From the NCBI RefSeq assembly GCF_003711265.1, contig NZ_CP024634.1, positions 2,294,001-2,358,000 on the forward strand: a DNA stretch of 64,000 bases, written 5' to 3'. The stretch comes from Bathymodiolus thermophilus thioautotrophic gill symbiont (GTDB taxonomy: Bacteria > Pseudomonadota > Gammaproteobacteria > PS1 > Pseudothioglobaceae). The translations under genes and the position numbers were made by a program. The notes under the pieces are model-generated. The model saw nothing but the letters and a program-made list of their open reading frames with translations, ran no database searches and had not been told where the DNA came from. Position 1 is the first letter of the stretch. The number at the start of each line of letters is the position of its first letter. Of the stretch, positions 1 through 10,534 are shown piece by piece.

Positions 1-3000
1 ATTACCCAGGAACTTGTTACTAATACCAATACACAAGTGGCTACAGTCTTTGGTATATCAGGTGATGTGACCACGGAAGAAGTTAGAGCTGTTATAGATA
101 AAAAAGGCTTTACCACGACAAGTAACGCCTATGGTCAAGCACTAGCTGTTGTTTCTCAGTTTGAGAATGACACCAGAGCAGACTCAAGCTATTCCATCAG
201 CACAAGCACTGTTACCACGACAATTGCCAATGCCCTTAAAGATGGAAATATTGCCAATATAAATGTAAAGAAAAAACTTAACGAAGCGCAAAAAACAATT
301 AAAGATACTTATCCTAGTATACTTTTGAACGAAAATTTCACCTCACTAACCATTCAAATAGCAGAGGAAAACGCAACAAAAAATGAAGCGCTAAATGAGA
401 ATCAAATTACAATAGTGGCAGAATCAGGTAGCAAGGTAATTATTGTCTTTTCTGCAAACGGCAAAACTGTCACAAGAACAATCGATTCTACCTCAGGTAA
501 CACTGCTAACAAAGTTCCTGCTTTAATAGACAGCGAACTCAGTACATTAGGTGATGGCTTAATCAGCATTTTAGCCACCTTAATTAAAGATGGTATAACG
601 AACTCCACTAGCACTAACAGCTTTATACTTGATACTACAGCACCAAATGCACCGGTAATCAATATGATAGCTGAAAATAATACGATTAATTTCTTTAAGA
701 AAAACGCAACCATTGCTGGTATAACGGAATTTGGCAGTTCTGTTGTGTTGTCCATTGCTGGCAATAACAGAAAAACAGAAATTTCAGGCATAACTTGGCA
801 TTACACCTTAACAGATGCAGATATCAAGGCCATGGGCCAAGGTCGAGAAAATATCACTGCAACTACAACTGATGTTGCAGGTAACCACACCACATCACAT
901 GCCAGAGGCATTATGATTGATACCGTAGCGCCAATATTTGATCAACAACCTATTGCAATCAATATCGCTGTTAACACCTTAACTACAACCATTATTTACG
1001 ATGTTCAAGCAAGCAATTTTGAGGGCGGCAACGCAGATGAAGGTGTTACCTACAGTATAAAAAATGCAGAGGACAGTAAATTTTTGATCAATGCTAATAC
1101 TGGAATAATAACCTATCGAACAATACAAACATCCGTACATGATGATACGATTACCATTATTGCTACTGACGCTGCAGGCAATACAAAAGAACAAAGCGTT
1201 ACTGTGTCGGTGAAAGATATTGATTTATCTACCTCAGTTGTTTGGAATCATATTGGTAACAGTAATATCAATATTGATAAATTAGCAACAGCCACTTTAA
1301 GTGGCACAGTTGCTATCATTGGTACAGTTACTGACTTAAGTATTAAGAGCATTATCTTCAAGCAAGAAAATGCTGTTGTCTATACAATTGACGCCGATCT
1401 TCCTGAAATTGTTAATGGCATTTGGACTTTGGCCAATAACAACTCTTGGACTGCACAACTTAGCAATGGTAGTTATACTGTTATCGTTCACCTTTCTGGC
1501 AATAATGGCAGTATTACAGGTCGAGGAATAACAACAGCAACAGTAACGGTTGACACAATCGCTCCAACTCAACCCACAATTACCTTAACAAATGACACAG
1601 GTAGCGATGGTTCTGATTACATAACTAACGACATGACGGTATCCATCTCAGATCTTGGGGTTGATAATACTCGTGTTTATAGTTTGGAGAAAGACGATAA
1701 TAAAATTATTAATGTTACCAGTAAAGCAAATTATACTGCTTATATAGAGGATGCAAAGGATGCCACCTACAAACTTACCGTTACTGATATCGACGCTATA
1801 GGCAATACCACTAGTAGCAACACACTTGCTTTTGAACTAGACACTGTTTCTCAAACATTAACAACTGACATGGGAACAGGAAAAAATTTATCTGGCAACA
1901 AACTTTTTACCAATAATAATACGGTTACTATTGACAATTTAGAGTTAAAGGCAACTTGGCAGTATTCTACTAATGGCTCTGCCTTCATTGATGGTATCGG
2001 TAATAGTTTTACGCTGGCTGACGGCACTTACGAGATTGGGTCTATTAGAATTAAGCACACTGATGTAGCTGGCAATGTCTCAGCCGTAAAAAATCAAGAG
2101 CACACTTTGGTCATAGATACCAAAGTTCCAGTATTTGACCAGATAGATCCAGTCACTGGGAAACTAATCGGAGCAAAAAATATCTTTGTCAATGGCCCTT
2201 TTACAGCCCCTATCTTTGATGCCCAAGCACGCAACAATTCTAAGGAAAATCCAGATGAAAATCCAGATAAAGATATAACTTATAGCATAAAGGAGGAAGG
2301 TAGTAAATTTAAGATTACTCCTGACTCTGGAATACTAACCTACAAAGAAAGGCAAACATCAGCAAGTAGCAATGCAATTACCATTATTGCTACTGATTTG
2401 GCGGGTAATACAGAAGAATATACCGTTTCTTCATCAGTAATCCTCCCCACAGCACAAGGCTTCATTATGAATAGCAAGAGGAGTAGGGATCTTAGTGGCG
2501 TCTCATCCTCCTCAGCAAGCAATGACGATGACCTAGATGGTAAAGCACAAACAGATAAATCTTATGTAGCATCTAGCAAAACCAATACAAAAGCCGTCAA
2601 TGTAACAGACATCAGTGAAGACAAGGGTGTTATTACTACTCATGCAATTAATCTTCAAGGCGACGACAACGACAACACACTAATCGGTTCTCTTGCCAAT
2701 GAGTTATTTGTTGCTGGCTTAGGCGACGATACCTTAATAGGCAATGGTGGTACGGATGTCTTTAATGCAGGCGCAGGTGATGATACCATTGTCATAAATG
2801 ACGACAATCTCGCCAAACTTTCCAGTAACCCACTTAGCGGTAATTTACTCGCGTGTGTTGATGGTGGTAGCAATACCGATACTCTAAAATTAGAGGGTAG
2901 CAACCTTAACTTAGACCTTACTAACATAGACAATAGCCGTATTCAAGATATTGAAATCATTGATTTAACAGGTTCAGGTAACAATACTTTGAAACTTAAT

Positions 3001-3210
3001 CTTAATGACTTACTGGATATCTCCAGCGAAACCAATGTTCTTAAAGTTATGGGTGATTCAGGCGATAAGGTTGATATAGAACTTAATGACAATGCCTTTG
3101 TTCGAGATTCTGCATCAGAAACAGAGAATGGTATTACTTATCATATTTATAGCAATGCTAACGATTCCACTGCAGAATTATGGATAGATCAAGATTTGGG
3201 GGTGATGTAG
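1..3210 (+). CDS. RTX/Ig-repeat exoprotein, 5' end outside window
   Basis: The reading frame is open from base 1, and the first codons match the interior of the paralogue at 6508-10380, so the true start lies upstream; the GTG at 37 is not a credible start. About 1069 residues are visible. They form a chain of Ig-like and cadherin-like modules, several opening with TAP/DTVAP strands and ending in AGN-containing strands. A short glycine/aspartate-rich calcium-binding block follows (GDDTLIGNGGTDVF, GAGDDTIVI), then an uncharged C-terminal tail typical of type I secretion substrates. The protein is probably a secreted or surface adhesin/toxin-like protein. No secretion ABC transporter lies nearby. 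The last 552 coding bases are almost identical to those of the 6508-10380 gene. Confidence 0.85.
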   Translation: MTQELVTNTNTQVATVFGISGDVTTEEVRAVIDKKGFTTTSNAYGQALAVVSQFENDTRADSSYSISTSTVTTTIANALKDGNIANINVKKKLNEAQKTIKDTYPSILLNENFTSLTIQIAEENATKNEALNENQITIVAESGSKVIIVFSANGKTVTRTIDSTSGNTANKVPALIDSELSTLGDGLISILATLIKDGITNSTSTNSFILDTTAPNAPVINMIAENNTINFFKKNATIAGITEFGSSVVLSIAGNNRKTEISGITWHYTLTDADIKAMGQGRENITATTTDVAGNHTTSHARGIMIDTVAPIFDQQPIAINIAVNTLTTTIIYDVQASNFEGGNADEGVTYSIKNAEDSKFLINANTGIITYRTIQTSVHDDTITIIATDAAGNTKEQSVTVSVKDIDLSTSVVWNHIGNSNINIDKLATATLSGTVAIIGTVTDLSIKSIIFKQENAVVYTIDADLPEIVNGIWTLANNNSWTAQLSNGSYTVIVHLSGNNGSITGRGITTATVTVDTIAPTQPTITLTNDTGSDGSDYITNDMTVSISDLGVDNTRVYSLEKDDNKIINVTSKANYTAYIEDAKDATYKLTVTDIDAIGNTTSSNTLAFELDTVSQTLTTDMGTGKNLSGNKLFTNNNTVTIDNLELKATWQYSTNGSAFIDGIGNSFTLADGTYEIGSIRIKHTDVAGNVSAVKNQEHTLVIDTKVPVFDQIDPVTGKLIGAKNIFVNGPFTAPIFDAQARNNSKENPDENPDKDITYSIKEEGSKFKITPDSGILTYKERQTSASSNAITIIATDLAGNTEEYTVSSSVILPTAQGFIMNSKRSRDLSGVSSSSASNDDDLDGKAQTDKSYVASSKTNTKAVNVTDISEDKGVITTHAINLQGDDNDNTLIGSLANELFVAGLGDDTLIGNGGTDVFNAGAGDDTIVINDDNLAKLSSNPLSGNLLACVDGGSNTDTLKLEGSNLNLDLTNIDNSRIQDIEIIDLTGSGNNTLKLNLNDLLDISSETNVLKVMGDSGDKVDIELNDNAFVRDSASETENGITYHIYSNANDSTAELWIDQDLGVM

Positions 3211-3311
3211 TAATTGCTCTCTATTGTTGCTTTGAATTATTATCTGCTTGACCCTTTTAGCCAAAAAAGGTAAAACTTGACAGGGATTAACTTTAAAGAG
3301 TTGGCATTCAA
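2659..3311 (+). repeat. 3'-end duplication, copy 1 (with 9829-10482)
   Basis: The block aligns without gaps to 9829-10380 through the stop codon, with about ten substitutions in 552 bases. The match continues about 100 bases past the stop with one A-run length change, ending near GTTGGCATTCAAA. The preceding modules are much more diverged, so the boundary suggests gene conversion or recent segmental exchange. Confidence 0.85.
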
Positions 3312-3315
3312 AATA

Positions 3316-3400
3316 CCCCCTGTATTAAACATGGATGCCAGATAAAGGGTAAATTACAAATAAGTAAAAGTTAGCTTTGATTAATATTTATGTCTATACA
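3316..3400. repeat. Decayed fragment of the divergent 161-bp MITE subfamily
   Basis: The segment with GATAAAGGGTAAATTAC resembles the reverse complement of 10640-10690, the right arm of the divergent element at 10535-10695. Neither terminus is intact. The rest of the 3211-3875 intergenic stretch holds the complete MITE at 3496 and no gene I can support. Confidence 0.4.
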
Positions 3401-3495
3401 GCCCCAAGCCTGAGAGTAGTTTCGCTTAAAATATATACACCAAAATTCTTATGGATAAAAGCGAATATCTGTATTTATCAACTTTAACACAATTA

Positions 3496-3656
3496 GAGAC
3501 CTTTGCATAAATATGGATGATTAGCAAAATTCAATTTTCACCCACTTGGTAATTTTCTTAAACCTTGTCCTAGCAGAGCTAAGGCTGGGTTTAAAAAATT
3601 ACCAAGTGGGTGAAAAGTGGATTTTTAATGATTATTTATATTTATGCAAAGGTCTC
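3496..3656. mobile_element. 161-bp MITE-like palindromic element
   Basis: It begins GAGACCTTTGCATAAATAT and ends with the near-complement ATATTTATGCAAAGGTCTC. The arms are imperfect inverted repeats over most of their length, with the conserved inner blocks CCCACTTGGTAATTTT and AAAATTACCAAGTGGGTG. It contains no transposase. No clear target duplication remains at this copy. Confidence 0.9.
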
Positions 3657-3875
3657 GTTCTAGTATATTAAATAAGGCTTGGGAGCAAGGGTGGTGATAT
3701 TTTTTGTAGGCGTTATAAAGATATTATTGTATAATTAACGGAATACTTACTTATAAGCATGATTTTTTCTAGCCTTTAAAAAGAAAAATTTAATCTGAAT
3801 TAAACCATGAAAGGAACTTTTTTTTGCATAGTTAAGTAAAAAAAACAATAAAATAGAAAATCAGGAGAATCGAGT

Positions 3876-6128
3876 ATGCAAGTAAAAACATACAAGCAAA
3901 TTATGGCTTTACAAAATGAAGCACAAAAAGTTGCCGATAAACTTAACAAAGAAGTGGTTGCTATCGCCAAAGGCGTTCAACACATCCAAGTTCAATCGGG
4001 CATAGTTTATCAGTTAAACACTAAAAAGTTAAACTTAATTGCTAAAAAAGTCGGCGACGATTTAGAAGTAACACTAGAAGAAGGTGTTATCGTCTTTGAC
4101 AACTATTTTAATGTTTGTTCTGCTAATTTACCTTGCTTGGTTTCCCTACCCACCAAAGACGGCGGGCTTTATCATATTGTTGCCAATGCATTTTTCACTT
4201 TAGAAGATGGCACACAAATTGTGTATTTTTATGGTGAGCAATCTATTATTTCTACAGAATCTAGCGCAGTAAACACAGATGACAATCAAAGTTTTGAAGA
4301 TATCATCGCTTCAAATATAGAAATCATAGCCGCAGTTACAGTTGCGATTATAGCCGTTACGGCTATTGGCAGTGGTGACGACCCTACAGATGATGACAAC
4401 CCTACAGGTGATGTATACACTATGTTCATCGGCGACAACAAGGATACATCGGTCAATAGTCGCATTACCAATAATGCCAATGTCAAAATTAGTTTAACCT
4501 TAGCCAATGATCTCATTTTAACAAGTGATAAAACACTACAAGTCAGTGCCGATGGAGGTGTAACTTGGGTAAATACCACAGGCAGTAACAAGATATGGTT
4601 TACCACAGACAATGCTGTTACCTTAGTAACAGGAACAGGTAGCACGCTTATTACTGCTCGGATAATTGACACAGCAGGCAATGTTACTATTCTCCCCTTA
4701 AGTGATAATAGCTACACCTTGGACACGACGCAAGCAACTATAACCAGTGTTATTATTAACGGCAAAAAACGCAATGATGGAAAACTCTTTACTGGTAGCG
4801 GTACCAATGACGATCCAAGCTTCGTTGCCAATGAAACCGAAAGTATCTTAAGAGTCAGAGATGAAGTTATTGTCAAAGTAACGATGAGTGAAGTGGTTCA
4901 CTTGACAACAACAGATGCTTCAAACCCAGCAACTTACACCATTAAAGTTGATGGCGTGGATAAAGTTGCTACTTATGTAGGTGGCTCTGGTTCCAACACT
5001 TTGACCTTTAGTTATGAAGTTGAAGATAATATTAACACGACAAATATCACATCACCCGTCAATGCACTATCACTAGGTACTGATACACTTACAGATACTG
5101 CTAGCAATAATGCCAACCTAACCATATCAGCACCTAATATTACTGTTACGGATATCACCATAGACAACACACCCTCAGTAATAAATGCAGAAGCAACAAA
5201 AATTTTAGATTCGGCTGGCAGTATTAAAGTGAAAAGCAGTGAGAATGGAACGGCTTATTTAATTCAACACCAAGTATCTACTTTTGTTAGTCCTGGCTTT
5301 ATTTTAACCTACAAACAAAAACTTGATTATGCGTCTACCCTTGTTGACCCTAATGGTATTCCTTATGGCGTTAAGATAGATGTTTTAGCCGATACCTTTG
5401 CAGATTTATCAATTAGCCAATTGAAAGCAGATGAGCGCTATAAACTGCTTTTCCTTGATGAGGCAGGTAATTTCGTAGGTAGTGAGACTACTAATCTCTT
5501 TATAATCATTAGTGGCAATACCTTGTCACACGACATGGATAATATTGACTATGGCTTACCAAAATATCAAGATGATGCAAAGATAAGTAACTTCATAGGT
5601 GGCACAGGCGCAGATACTATAACAGGTGGTGTGGGTGCAGATACTATAACAGGTGGTGCAGGTGCAGATACTATAATAGGTGGCGCAGGTGCAGATACTA
5701 TAACAGGTGGTACAGGTGCCGATACTATAACAGGTGGTGCAGATGCAGATACTATAACAGGTGGTGCAGGTGCAGACATCTTTAACTATAGTGCCGTTGC
5801 AGACAGCACTCAAGATAACGCTGATACCATTATTAATTTTGACTTTTTGGGTGCGGCAGATAGATTAAATCTTAAAGATATAATAACAACTGACACCAAC
5901 GGAAGCATTACAGATGCCGCCAGTTTGGCCAAATATATTCACGCTGAAGCCGACGCCGACAATAGCACTAACATTAAGCTCTATATTAAGAGTGATGGCA
6001 TTAGCACTGGTACTGTAAGTGCTTCTAATGCAGATATGCTGATTAATTTCACTGTAGATGCTACCAATCAAAGTTCAATTGTTGCAGCATTTATTGATAA
6101 CAATCTTAGTGAATATATCTTGTCGTAG
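3876..6128 (+). CDS. RTX exoprotein with BapA-prefix-like N-terminus
   Basis: The 750-residue protein has a good ribosome site (AGGAG, 10 bases before ATG). Residues 1-135 match the N-terminus of the 6508 gene; the strand GDDLEVTLEEGVIVFDNYF resembles the BapA/LapF-type prefix domain of large adhesins. A hydrophobic segment (IIAAVTVAIIAVTAI, about residues 150-165) precedes an acidic GDDPTDDDNPTGD stretch. Ig-like modules follow. Seven near-perfect nine-residue GGxGADTIT calcium-binding repeats lie at about residues 575-637, then a typical RTX type I secretion tail. It is probably exported by a type I system encoded elsewhere. Function is inferred from architecture only. Confidence 0.9.
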   Translation: MQVKTYKQIMALQNEAQKVADKLNKEVVAIAKGVQHIQVQSGIVYQLNTKKLNLIAKKVGDDLEVTLEEGVIVFDNYFNVCSANLPCLVSLPTKDGGLYHIVANAFFTLEDGTQIVYFYGEQSIISTESSAVNTDDNQSFEDIIASNIEIIAAVTVAIIAVTAIGSGDDPTDDDNPTGDVYTMFIGDNKDTSVNSRITNNANVKISLTLANDLILTSDKTLQVSADGGVTWVNTTGSNKIWFTTDNAVTLVTGTGSTLITARIIDTAGNVTILPLSDNSYTLDTTQATITSVIINGKKRNDGKLFTGSGTNDDPSFVANETESILRVRDEVIVKVTMSEVVHLTTTDASNPATYTIKVDGVDKVATYVGGSGSNTLTFSYEVEDNINTTNITSPVNALSLGTDTLTDTASNNANLTISAPNITVTDITIDNTPSVINAEATKILDSAGSIKVKSSENGTAYLIQHQVSTFVSPGFILTYKQKLDYASTLVDPNGIPYGVKIDVLADTFADLSISQLKADERYKLLFLDEAGNFVGSETTNLFIIISGNTLSHDMDNIDYGLPKYQDDAKISNFIGGTGADTITGGVGADTITGGAGADTIIGGAGADTITGGTGADTITGGADADTITGGAGADIFNYSAVADSTQDNADTIINFDFLGAADRLNLKDIITTDTNGSITDAASLAKYIHAEADADNSTNIKLYIKSDGISTGTVSASNADMLINFTVDATNQSSIVAAFIDNNLSEYILS
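5598..5786 (+). repeat. Seven 27-bp tandem repeats encoding RTX nonapeptides
   Basis: Units of 27 bp (GGTGGTGCAGGTGCAGATAC plus TATAACA) run seven times in frame; the last is diverged at its 3' half. Each encodes one nonapeptide GGAGADTIT. The low divergence between units points to recent expansion. Confidence 0.95.
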
Positions 6129-6325
6129 CGCTTTTCTTAACTAGCCCTTAATAAGTAAAAAAACAACCGTTTAAGGTCTTTTTTTGAAAATGTCATTTAA
6201 AAACTATTTTTTACTTAAAAAATAGCAGGTAAAAGGTGTATCAATCTAAAGTTAGAATGTATTATAATGCCTCCTCTAAATTCAAAAAGGTGACTTTGTG
6301 CCATTTTCAAAAACAAAATATATAT

Positions 6326-6486
6326 GAGACCTCTGTATAAATATGAATAATCATCAAGACTCCTCGTTTCACCCACTGGGTAATTTTTTAAACCCAGCCT
6401 TAGCCCTGCTAGGACAAGGTTTAAGAAAATCATCAAGTGGGCAAAAATTGAATTTTGCCAATCATCCATATTTATGCACAGGTCTC
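6326..6486. mobile_element. 161-bp MITE-like element upstream of an RTX gene
   Basis: This copy is inverted relative to the one at 3496. Its termini are GAGACC and GGTCTC, flanked by ATAT-rich sequence consistent with a target duplication. Its right end lies 21 bp before the ATG at 6508. The 6129-6325 spacer before it shows only AT-rich sequence and a weak hairpin. Confidence 0.88.
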
Positions 6487-6507
6487 ATATAAGAAAAAAC
6501 AAGCATC

Positions 6508-9500
6508 ATGAAAAATATACAAACAAAAGTAACCGCGCAAAAACAAATAACAACACTGCAAAATAAAGTGCAAAAAGTCGCTGACAATCTCAATAAAGAA
6601 GTTATTACTATCGCCAAAGGTATTCAACATATCCAAACGCAAGTAGGTGTAGTTTATCAATTGAATACTAAAGATTTTGACGCTAAAAAGTTAGGTTTAA
6701 TTGCTAAAAAAATCGGCGATGATTTAGAGGTAGCACTAGAAGAAGGCGTTATTATATTTGATGATTATTTTGAAGTTTGTTCGACTGATGTATCTTGCTT
6801 AGTTTCCCTCCCCACCGAAGACGGTGGACTTTATCATGTTGTTGCTGATGCTTTCTTTACTTTAGAAGATGGCACCCAAGTTGTGTATTTTTATGGTGAG
6901 CAATCTATTATTTCTACTGAGTCTAGTGCAATAAGAATGAGTAATAACAAAGGCTTTTATGATACTATGGAAATTGCGTCTGCAATTGCGCTTATAACCA
7001 TTGCTGTTTCTGCCACTGGTGGCAATGATGATAGTGACGATGGTGATGATGCTAGTGACGGCGATAGAACGCTCATTACAGGTGATGTTAATTTGGGAAC
7101 AGTAACTGGTCGCAGTTTAAAGGTGCAAGCCTTTGTTAATGGGACTGCCATTTCTGATAAATTTATCGTTGACGCCAGTGGTAAATTTACCATCACCCTA
7201 AACAAATCATATAATCAAAATGCCATTGTTACCCTTAAATTAACAGATACCACAGATACTGCGGACTATATAGATGAAGCTTCAGGTGTTGCCAAAGACT
7301 TGAACAGTGATTTGCAGGCAATTGTTATTATTCAATCAAGTGGTACAAAAGTCAACATTACGCCATTAACTGATATAGCTGCCAGAATCATAATTAAAGA
7401 AACAAACATTACCAAGGAACTTGTTATTAATGCCAATATACAAGTAGGTAAAATCTTTGGCATATCAGGTAATGTAACCACAAAAGAAGTTAAAACTGTT
7501 CTAAACAAAGAAGGTGTCATTACCACAAGTAACGCTTATGGTCAGGCACTGGCTGTTATTTCTCAATTTGAAAAGGACGCTCAAGCAAGTGATGCCACTA
7601 TCAAAACAAGCGATACTAATAAAAAAATTGCTGATAGCATTAGCATTAACTATGGAATCATCACTAACAATGGCATAAGGGTAAAGCTTAGAGTGGCAGA
7701 AGTTGCAACTGATATAAAGTATAAAATAACATCTAACGATCACTTTAATAACATACAAGCAACAAAGATTATGATTAAGTTAGTGACTACAGATAATATC
7801 ATTAACTTTTCTGAAAAAGACAACACCAGCATCACTGGCACAGTAAAAGCTGGCAGCACTGTCGTACTGTCTATTAACGGCAGAGACAAAAATGCAAGTG
7901 TCTCAGACACAACTTGGCGTTACACCCTAACAAATGCCGACATTGCTGCCATAGAGGGCGAAACCATCAGTATTATCGCAACAGCAACTGACGCTAACAA
8001 AAAAGTAACCATATCAGACACCAGAGTCATCACAATAGACACTATAGCCCCCACATTTGACCTATCACTCCCCACCACAATCAATATCGCCACCAACACC
8101 CCCATTACAACCTCTGTTTACAACGCCCAAGCAACCAATCTAGAGGGTGGTAATGGCATTATTTATAGCCTAAAAGAGGCAGCAAGCAGTAAATTTAAGA
8201 TCAACGCCGACACTGGAAAAGTAACCTACAAAACCCTACAAACATCAGCACATAACAACGACACAGCTACCATTATTGCCACCGATAACGCAGGCAATAC
8301 CACAGAACAACTTATAACTGTCTCAGTACAAGATATTGGCTTGACTACTTCCGTTGTGTGGGGCAATATTAGCAATAATGACAACATTATCGGCACTAAC
8401 GACCTAACAACAGCTACTTTAAGTGGCACAGTTTTTGTTACTGGCGCAGTTGACTCAATCAGCATTACCAGCATTATCTTCAAAAAAAATGGCAATACCG
8501 TTTATGGAATCAACACCAACCTCCCCAATGTCGATAACAACAACACTTGGACTTTAACTCATGGCAGCACTTGGACCTCAAAACTGATTAACGGCGATTA
8601 CACCATTGTCGTTAACCTTTCTGGCAATAGAACAATTGAAGGCTCAGGCACCTTAACAACAACAATTGACACAATTGCCCCAACCCAACCTACTGTTACT
8701 TTAACGAATGGTGGAGATGTTACTAAAGACGGTGCAATTATTGTCTCAGATCTTGAACCGAATGGCACTCGTGCTTATCATTTAAAGAAAGGAAATTCCA
8801 AAGTTGCTAGCGTTACCGATGAGACAACTTATACCGCCTATATGGCGAATGCAGATGAGACCACTTACCTGCTTACTATTATTGATACTGATAATGCAGG
8901 TAATGCCAGTATTAATAACAATACACTTGCTTTCACATTAGACACAACCCCCCCAAATTCGCCGATAGTTATTTTGCAAGAAGACAGTGGACTGATGGGC
9001 GATAACATTACTAATAATGGTCGATTATTAGTTTCTAATGTATCAACAGAGGCAACCTTCATTGTTACCAAGAACAATGGAGTGCCACTTGCTGCCATGA
9101 CAAAGGAAGAATATACGGCTTACATTACTGGAAGGAATAGGGATGGTGATTATTCAGTGGAGATTGCCGTTAAAGATGCTGTTGGCAATACAAGCAATGC
9201 AATCATAAAATTTACCTTAGATACCGATGTTTGGGCGCCTACCTTTAGCTTTACAGATACGGGTTCGTCAAATAGCGATAGGATTACTAATAATGGCACA
9301 ATTACTATTGGCAATTTAGAATCAGGATCAACTTGGCAGTATTCTACCAATGCTGGCACTAACTTTGTTAGCGGCGAAAACAATAGTTTTATGCTGAATG
9401 AAGGCACTTATGAGATTAACGACATTCAAGTTAGGCAAGTCGATACAACTGGCAATACATCATCAAACATAGCCACAAACACTTCACTTCTTATTATGGA

Positions 9501-10380
9501 TACCACAGCCCCTTTATTTACCAGTGCAGCTGCTATTAATGTTGAAATAAATACGGCTATTTCAGACACAATATATACAGCAAAAACCAACGACGATCTA
9601 ACTTCGTACTTCTTGAAAGACGAAAATCAAGGGAAAAAATTTACGATTGGCAGTGACAGCGGCATATTGAGATATGTACACAAACAAACCCAAAAAGGCG
9701 AGCACCAAGTTACTATTATTGCCATTGATATTGCAGGCAATGAGGCAGAAAAAGTTGTTCATGTGTCAGTAATAGATACGGGCTTATCCCCCTTTAATCA
9801 TCACACCAACACAACGCCAGTGCTAAATGGCGACGACAACGACAACACACTAATCGGTTCTCTTGCCAATGAGTTGTTTGTTGCTGGCTTAGGCGATGAT
9901 ACCTTAATAGGCAATGGTGGTACGGATGTCTTTAATGCAGGCGCAGGTGATGATACCATTGTCATAAATGACGACAATCTTGCCAAACTTTCCAGTAACC
10001 CACTTAGTGGCAATTTACTCGCGCGTGTTGATGGTGGTAGCAATACCGATACTCTAAAATTAGAGGGTGGCAACCTTAGCTTAGACCTTACTAACATAGA
10101 CAATAGCCGTATTCAAGATATTGAAATCATTGATTTAACAGGTTCAGGTAACAATACTTTGAAACTTAATCTTAATGACTTACTGGATATCTCCAGCGAA
10201 ACCAATGTTCTTAAAGTTATGGGTGATTCAGGCGATAAGGTTGATATAGAACTTAATGACAATGCCTTTGTTCGAGATTCTGCATTAGAAACAGAGAATG
10301 GCATTACTTATCATATTTATAGCAATGCTAACGATTCCACTGCAGAATTATGGATAGATCAAGATTTGGGGGTGATGTAG
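6508..10380 (+). CDS. Large RTX/Ig/cadherin-repeat exoprotein
   Basis: The 1290-residue protein's first 140 residues parallel those of the 3876 gene (BapA-prefix-like strand GDDLEVALEEGVIIFDDYF, then a hydrophobic segment and an acidic GNDDSDDGDDASDGD stretch). Next come a domain shared with the 1-3210 gene (Ile-Ser-Gly-Asn-Val-Thr region at about residue 320), several Ig-like and cadherin-like modules, and a C-terminal calcium-binding block nearly identical to that of the first gene. It is thus a mosaic of its two neighbours. No strong Shine-Dalgarno is seen; the start is chosen by alignment with the paralogue. A MITE ends 21 bp upstream, so any local promoter must lie in or before that element. 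Confidence 0.9.
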   Translation: MKNIQTKVTAQKQITTLQNKVQKVADNLNKEVITIAKGIQHIQTQVGVVYQLNTKDFDAKKLGLIAKKIGDDLEVALEEGVIIFDDYFEVCSTDVSCLVSLPTEDGGLYHVVADAFFTLEDGTQVVYFYGEQSIISTESSAIRMSNNKGFYDTMEIASAIALITIAVSATGGNDDSDDGDDASDGDRTLITGDVNLGTVTGRSLKVQAFVNGTAISDKFIVDASGKFTITLNKSYNQNAIVTLKLTDTTDTADYIDEASGVAKDLNSDLQAIVIIQSSGTKVNITPLTDIAARIIIKETNITKELVINANIQVGKIFGISGNVTTKEVKTVLNKEGVITTSNAYGQALAVISQFEKDAQASDATIKTSDTNKKIADSISINYGIITNNGIRVKLRVAEVATDIKYKITSNDHFNNIQATKIMIKLVTTDNIINFSEKDNTSITGTVKAGSTVVLSINGRDKNASVSDTTWRYTLTNADIAAIEGETISIIATATDANKKVTISDTRVITIDTIAPTFDLSLPTTINIATNTPITTSVYNAQATNLEGGNGIIYSLKEAASSKFKINADTGKVTYKTLQTSAHNNDTATIIATDNAGNTTEQLITVSVQDIGLTTSVVWGNISNNDNIIGTNDLTTATLSGTVFVTGAVDSISITSIIFKKNGNTVYGINTNLPNVDNNNTWTLTHGSTWTSKLINGDYTIVVNLSGNRTIEGSGTLTTTIDTIAPTQPTVTLTNGGDVTKDGAIIVSDLEPNGTRAYHLKKGNSKVASVTDETTYTAYMANADETTYLLTIIDTDNAGNASINNNTLAFTLDTTPPNSPIVILQEDSGLMGDNITNNGRLLVSNVSTEATFIVTKNNGVPLAAMTKEEYTAYITGRNRDGDYSVEIAVKDAVGNTSNAIIKFTLDTDVWAPTFSFTDTGSSNSDRITNNGTITIGNLESGSTWQYSTNAGTNFVSGENNSFMLNEGTYEINDIQVRQVDTTGNTSSNIATNTSLLIMDTTAPLFTSAAAINVEINTAISDTIYTAKTNDDLTSYFLKDENQGKKFTIGSDSGILRYVHKQTQKGEHQVTIIAIDIAGNEAEKVVHVSVIDTGLSPFNHHTNTTPVLNGDDNDNTLIGSLANELFVAGLGDDTLIGNGGTDVFNAGAGDDTIVINDDNLAKLSSNPLSGNLLARVDGGSNTDTLKLEGGNLSLDLTNIDNSRIQDIEIIDLTGSGNNTLKLNLNDLLDISSETNVLKVMGDSGDKVDIELNDNAFVRDSALETENGITYHIYSNANDSTAELWIDQDLGVM

Positions 10381-10482
10381 TAATTGCTCTCTATTGTTGC
10401 TTTGAATTATTATCTGCTTGACCCTTTTAGCCAAAAAAAGGTAAAACTTGGCAGGGATTGACTTTAAAGAGTTGGCATTCAA
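9829..10482 (+). repeat. 3'-end duplication, copy 2 (with 2659-3311)
   Basis: This is the partner of the block at 2659-3311. It covers the calcium-binding C-terminus, the stop codon and about 100 bases of 3' flank, and differs at only about ten coding positions. Confidence 0.85.
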
Positions 10483-10534
10483 AGTAACCAGAAAATATCG
10501 TTTTCTTACCTTATAGAGCATAAAGCATAAGATT

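Noticed and set aside
5598-5786. Possible CRISPR array (27-bp period)
   Set aside because: Repeats are contiguous without spacers and encode RTX nonapeptides in frame.
5556-5813. Long minus-strand ORFs opposite the RTX repeats
   Set aside because: They are antisense shadows of the 27-bp repeats (Cys/Thr/Ile or Ala/Pro periodicity) with no ribosome site.
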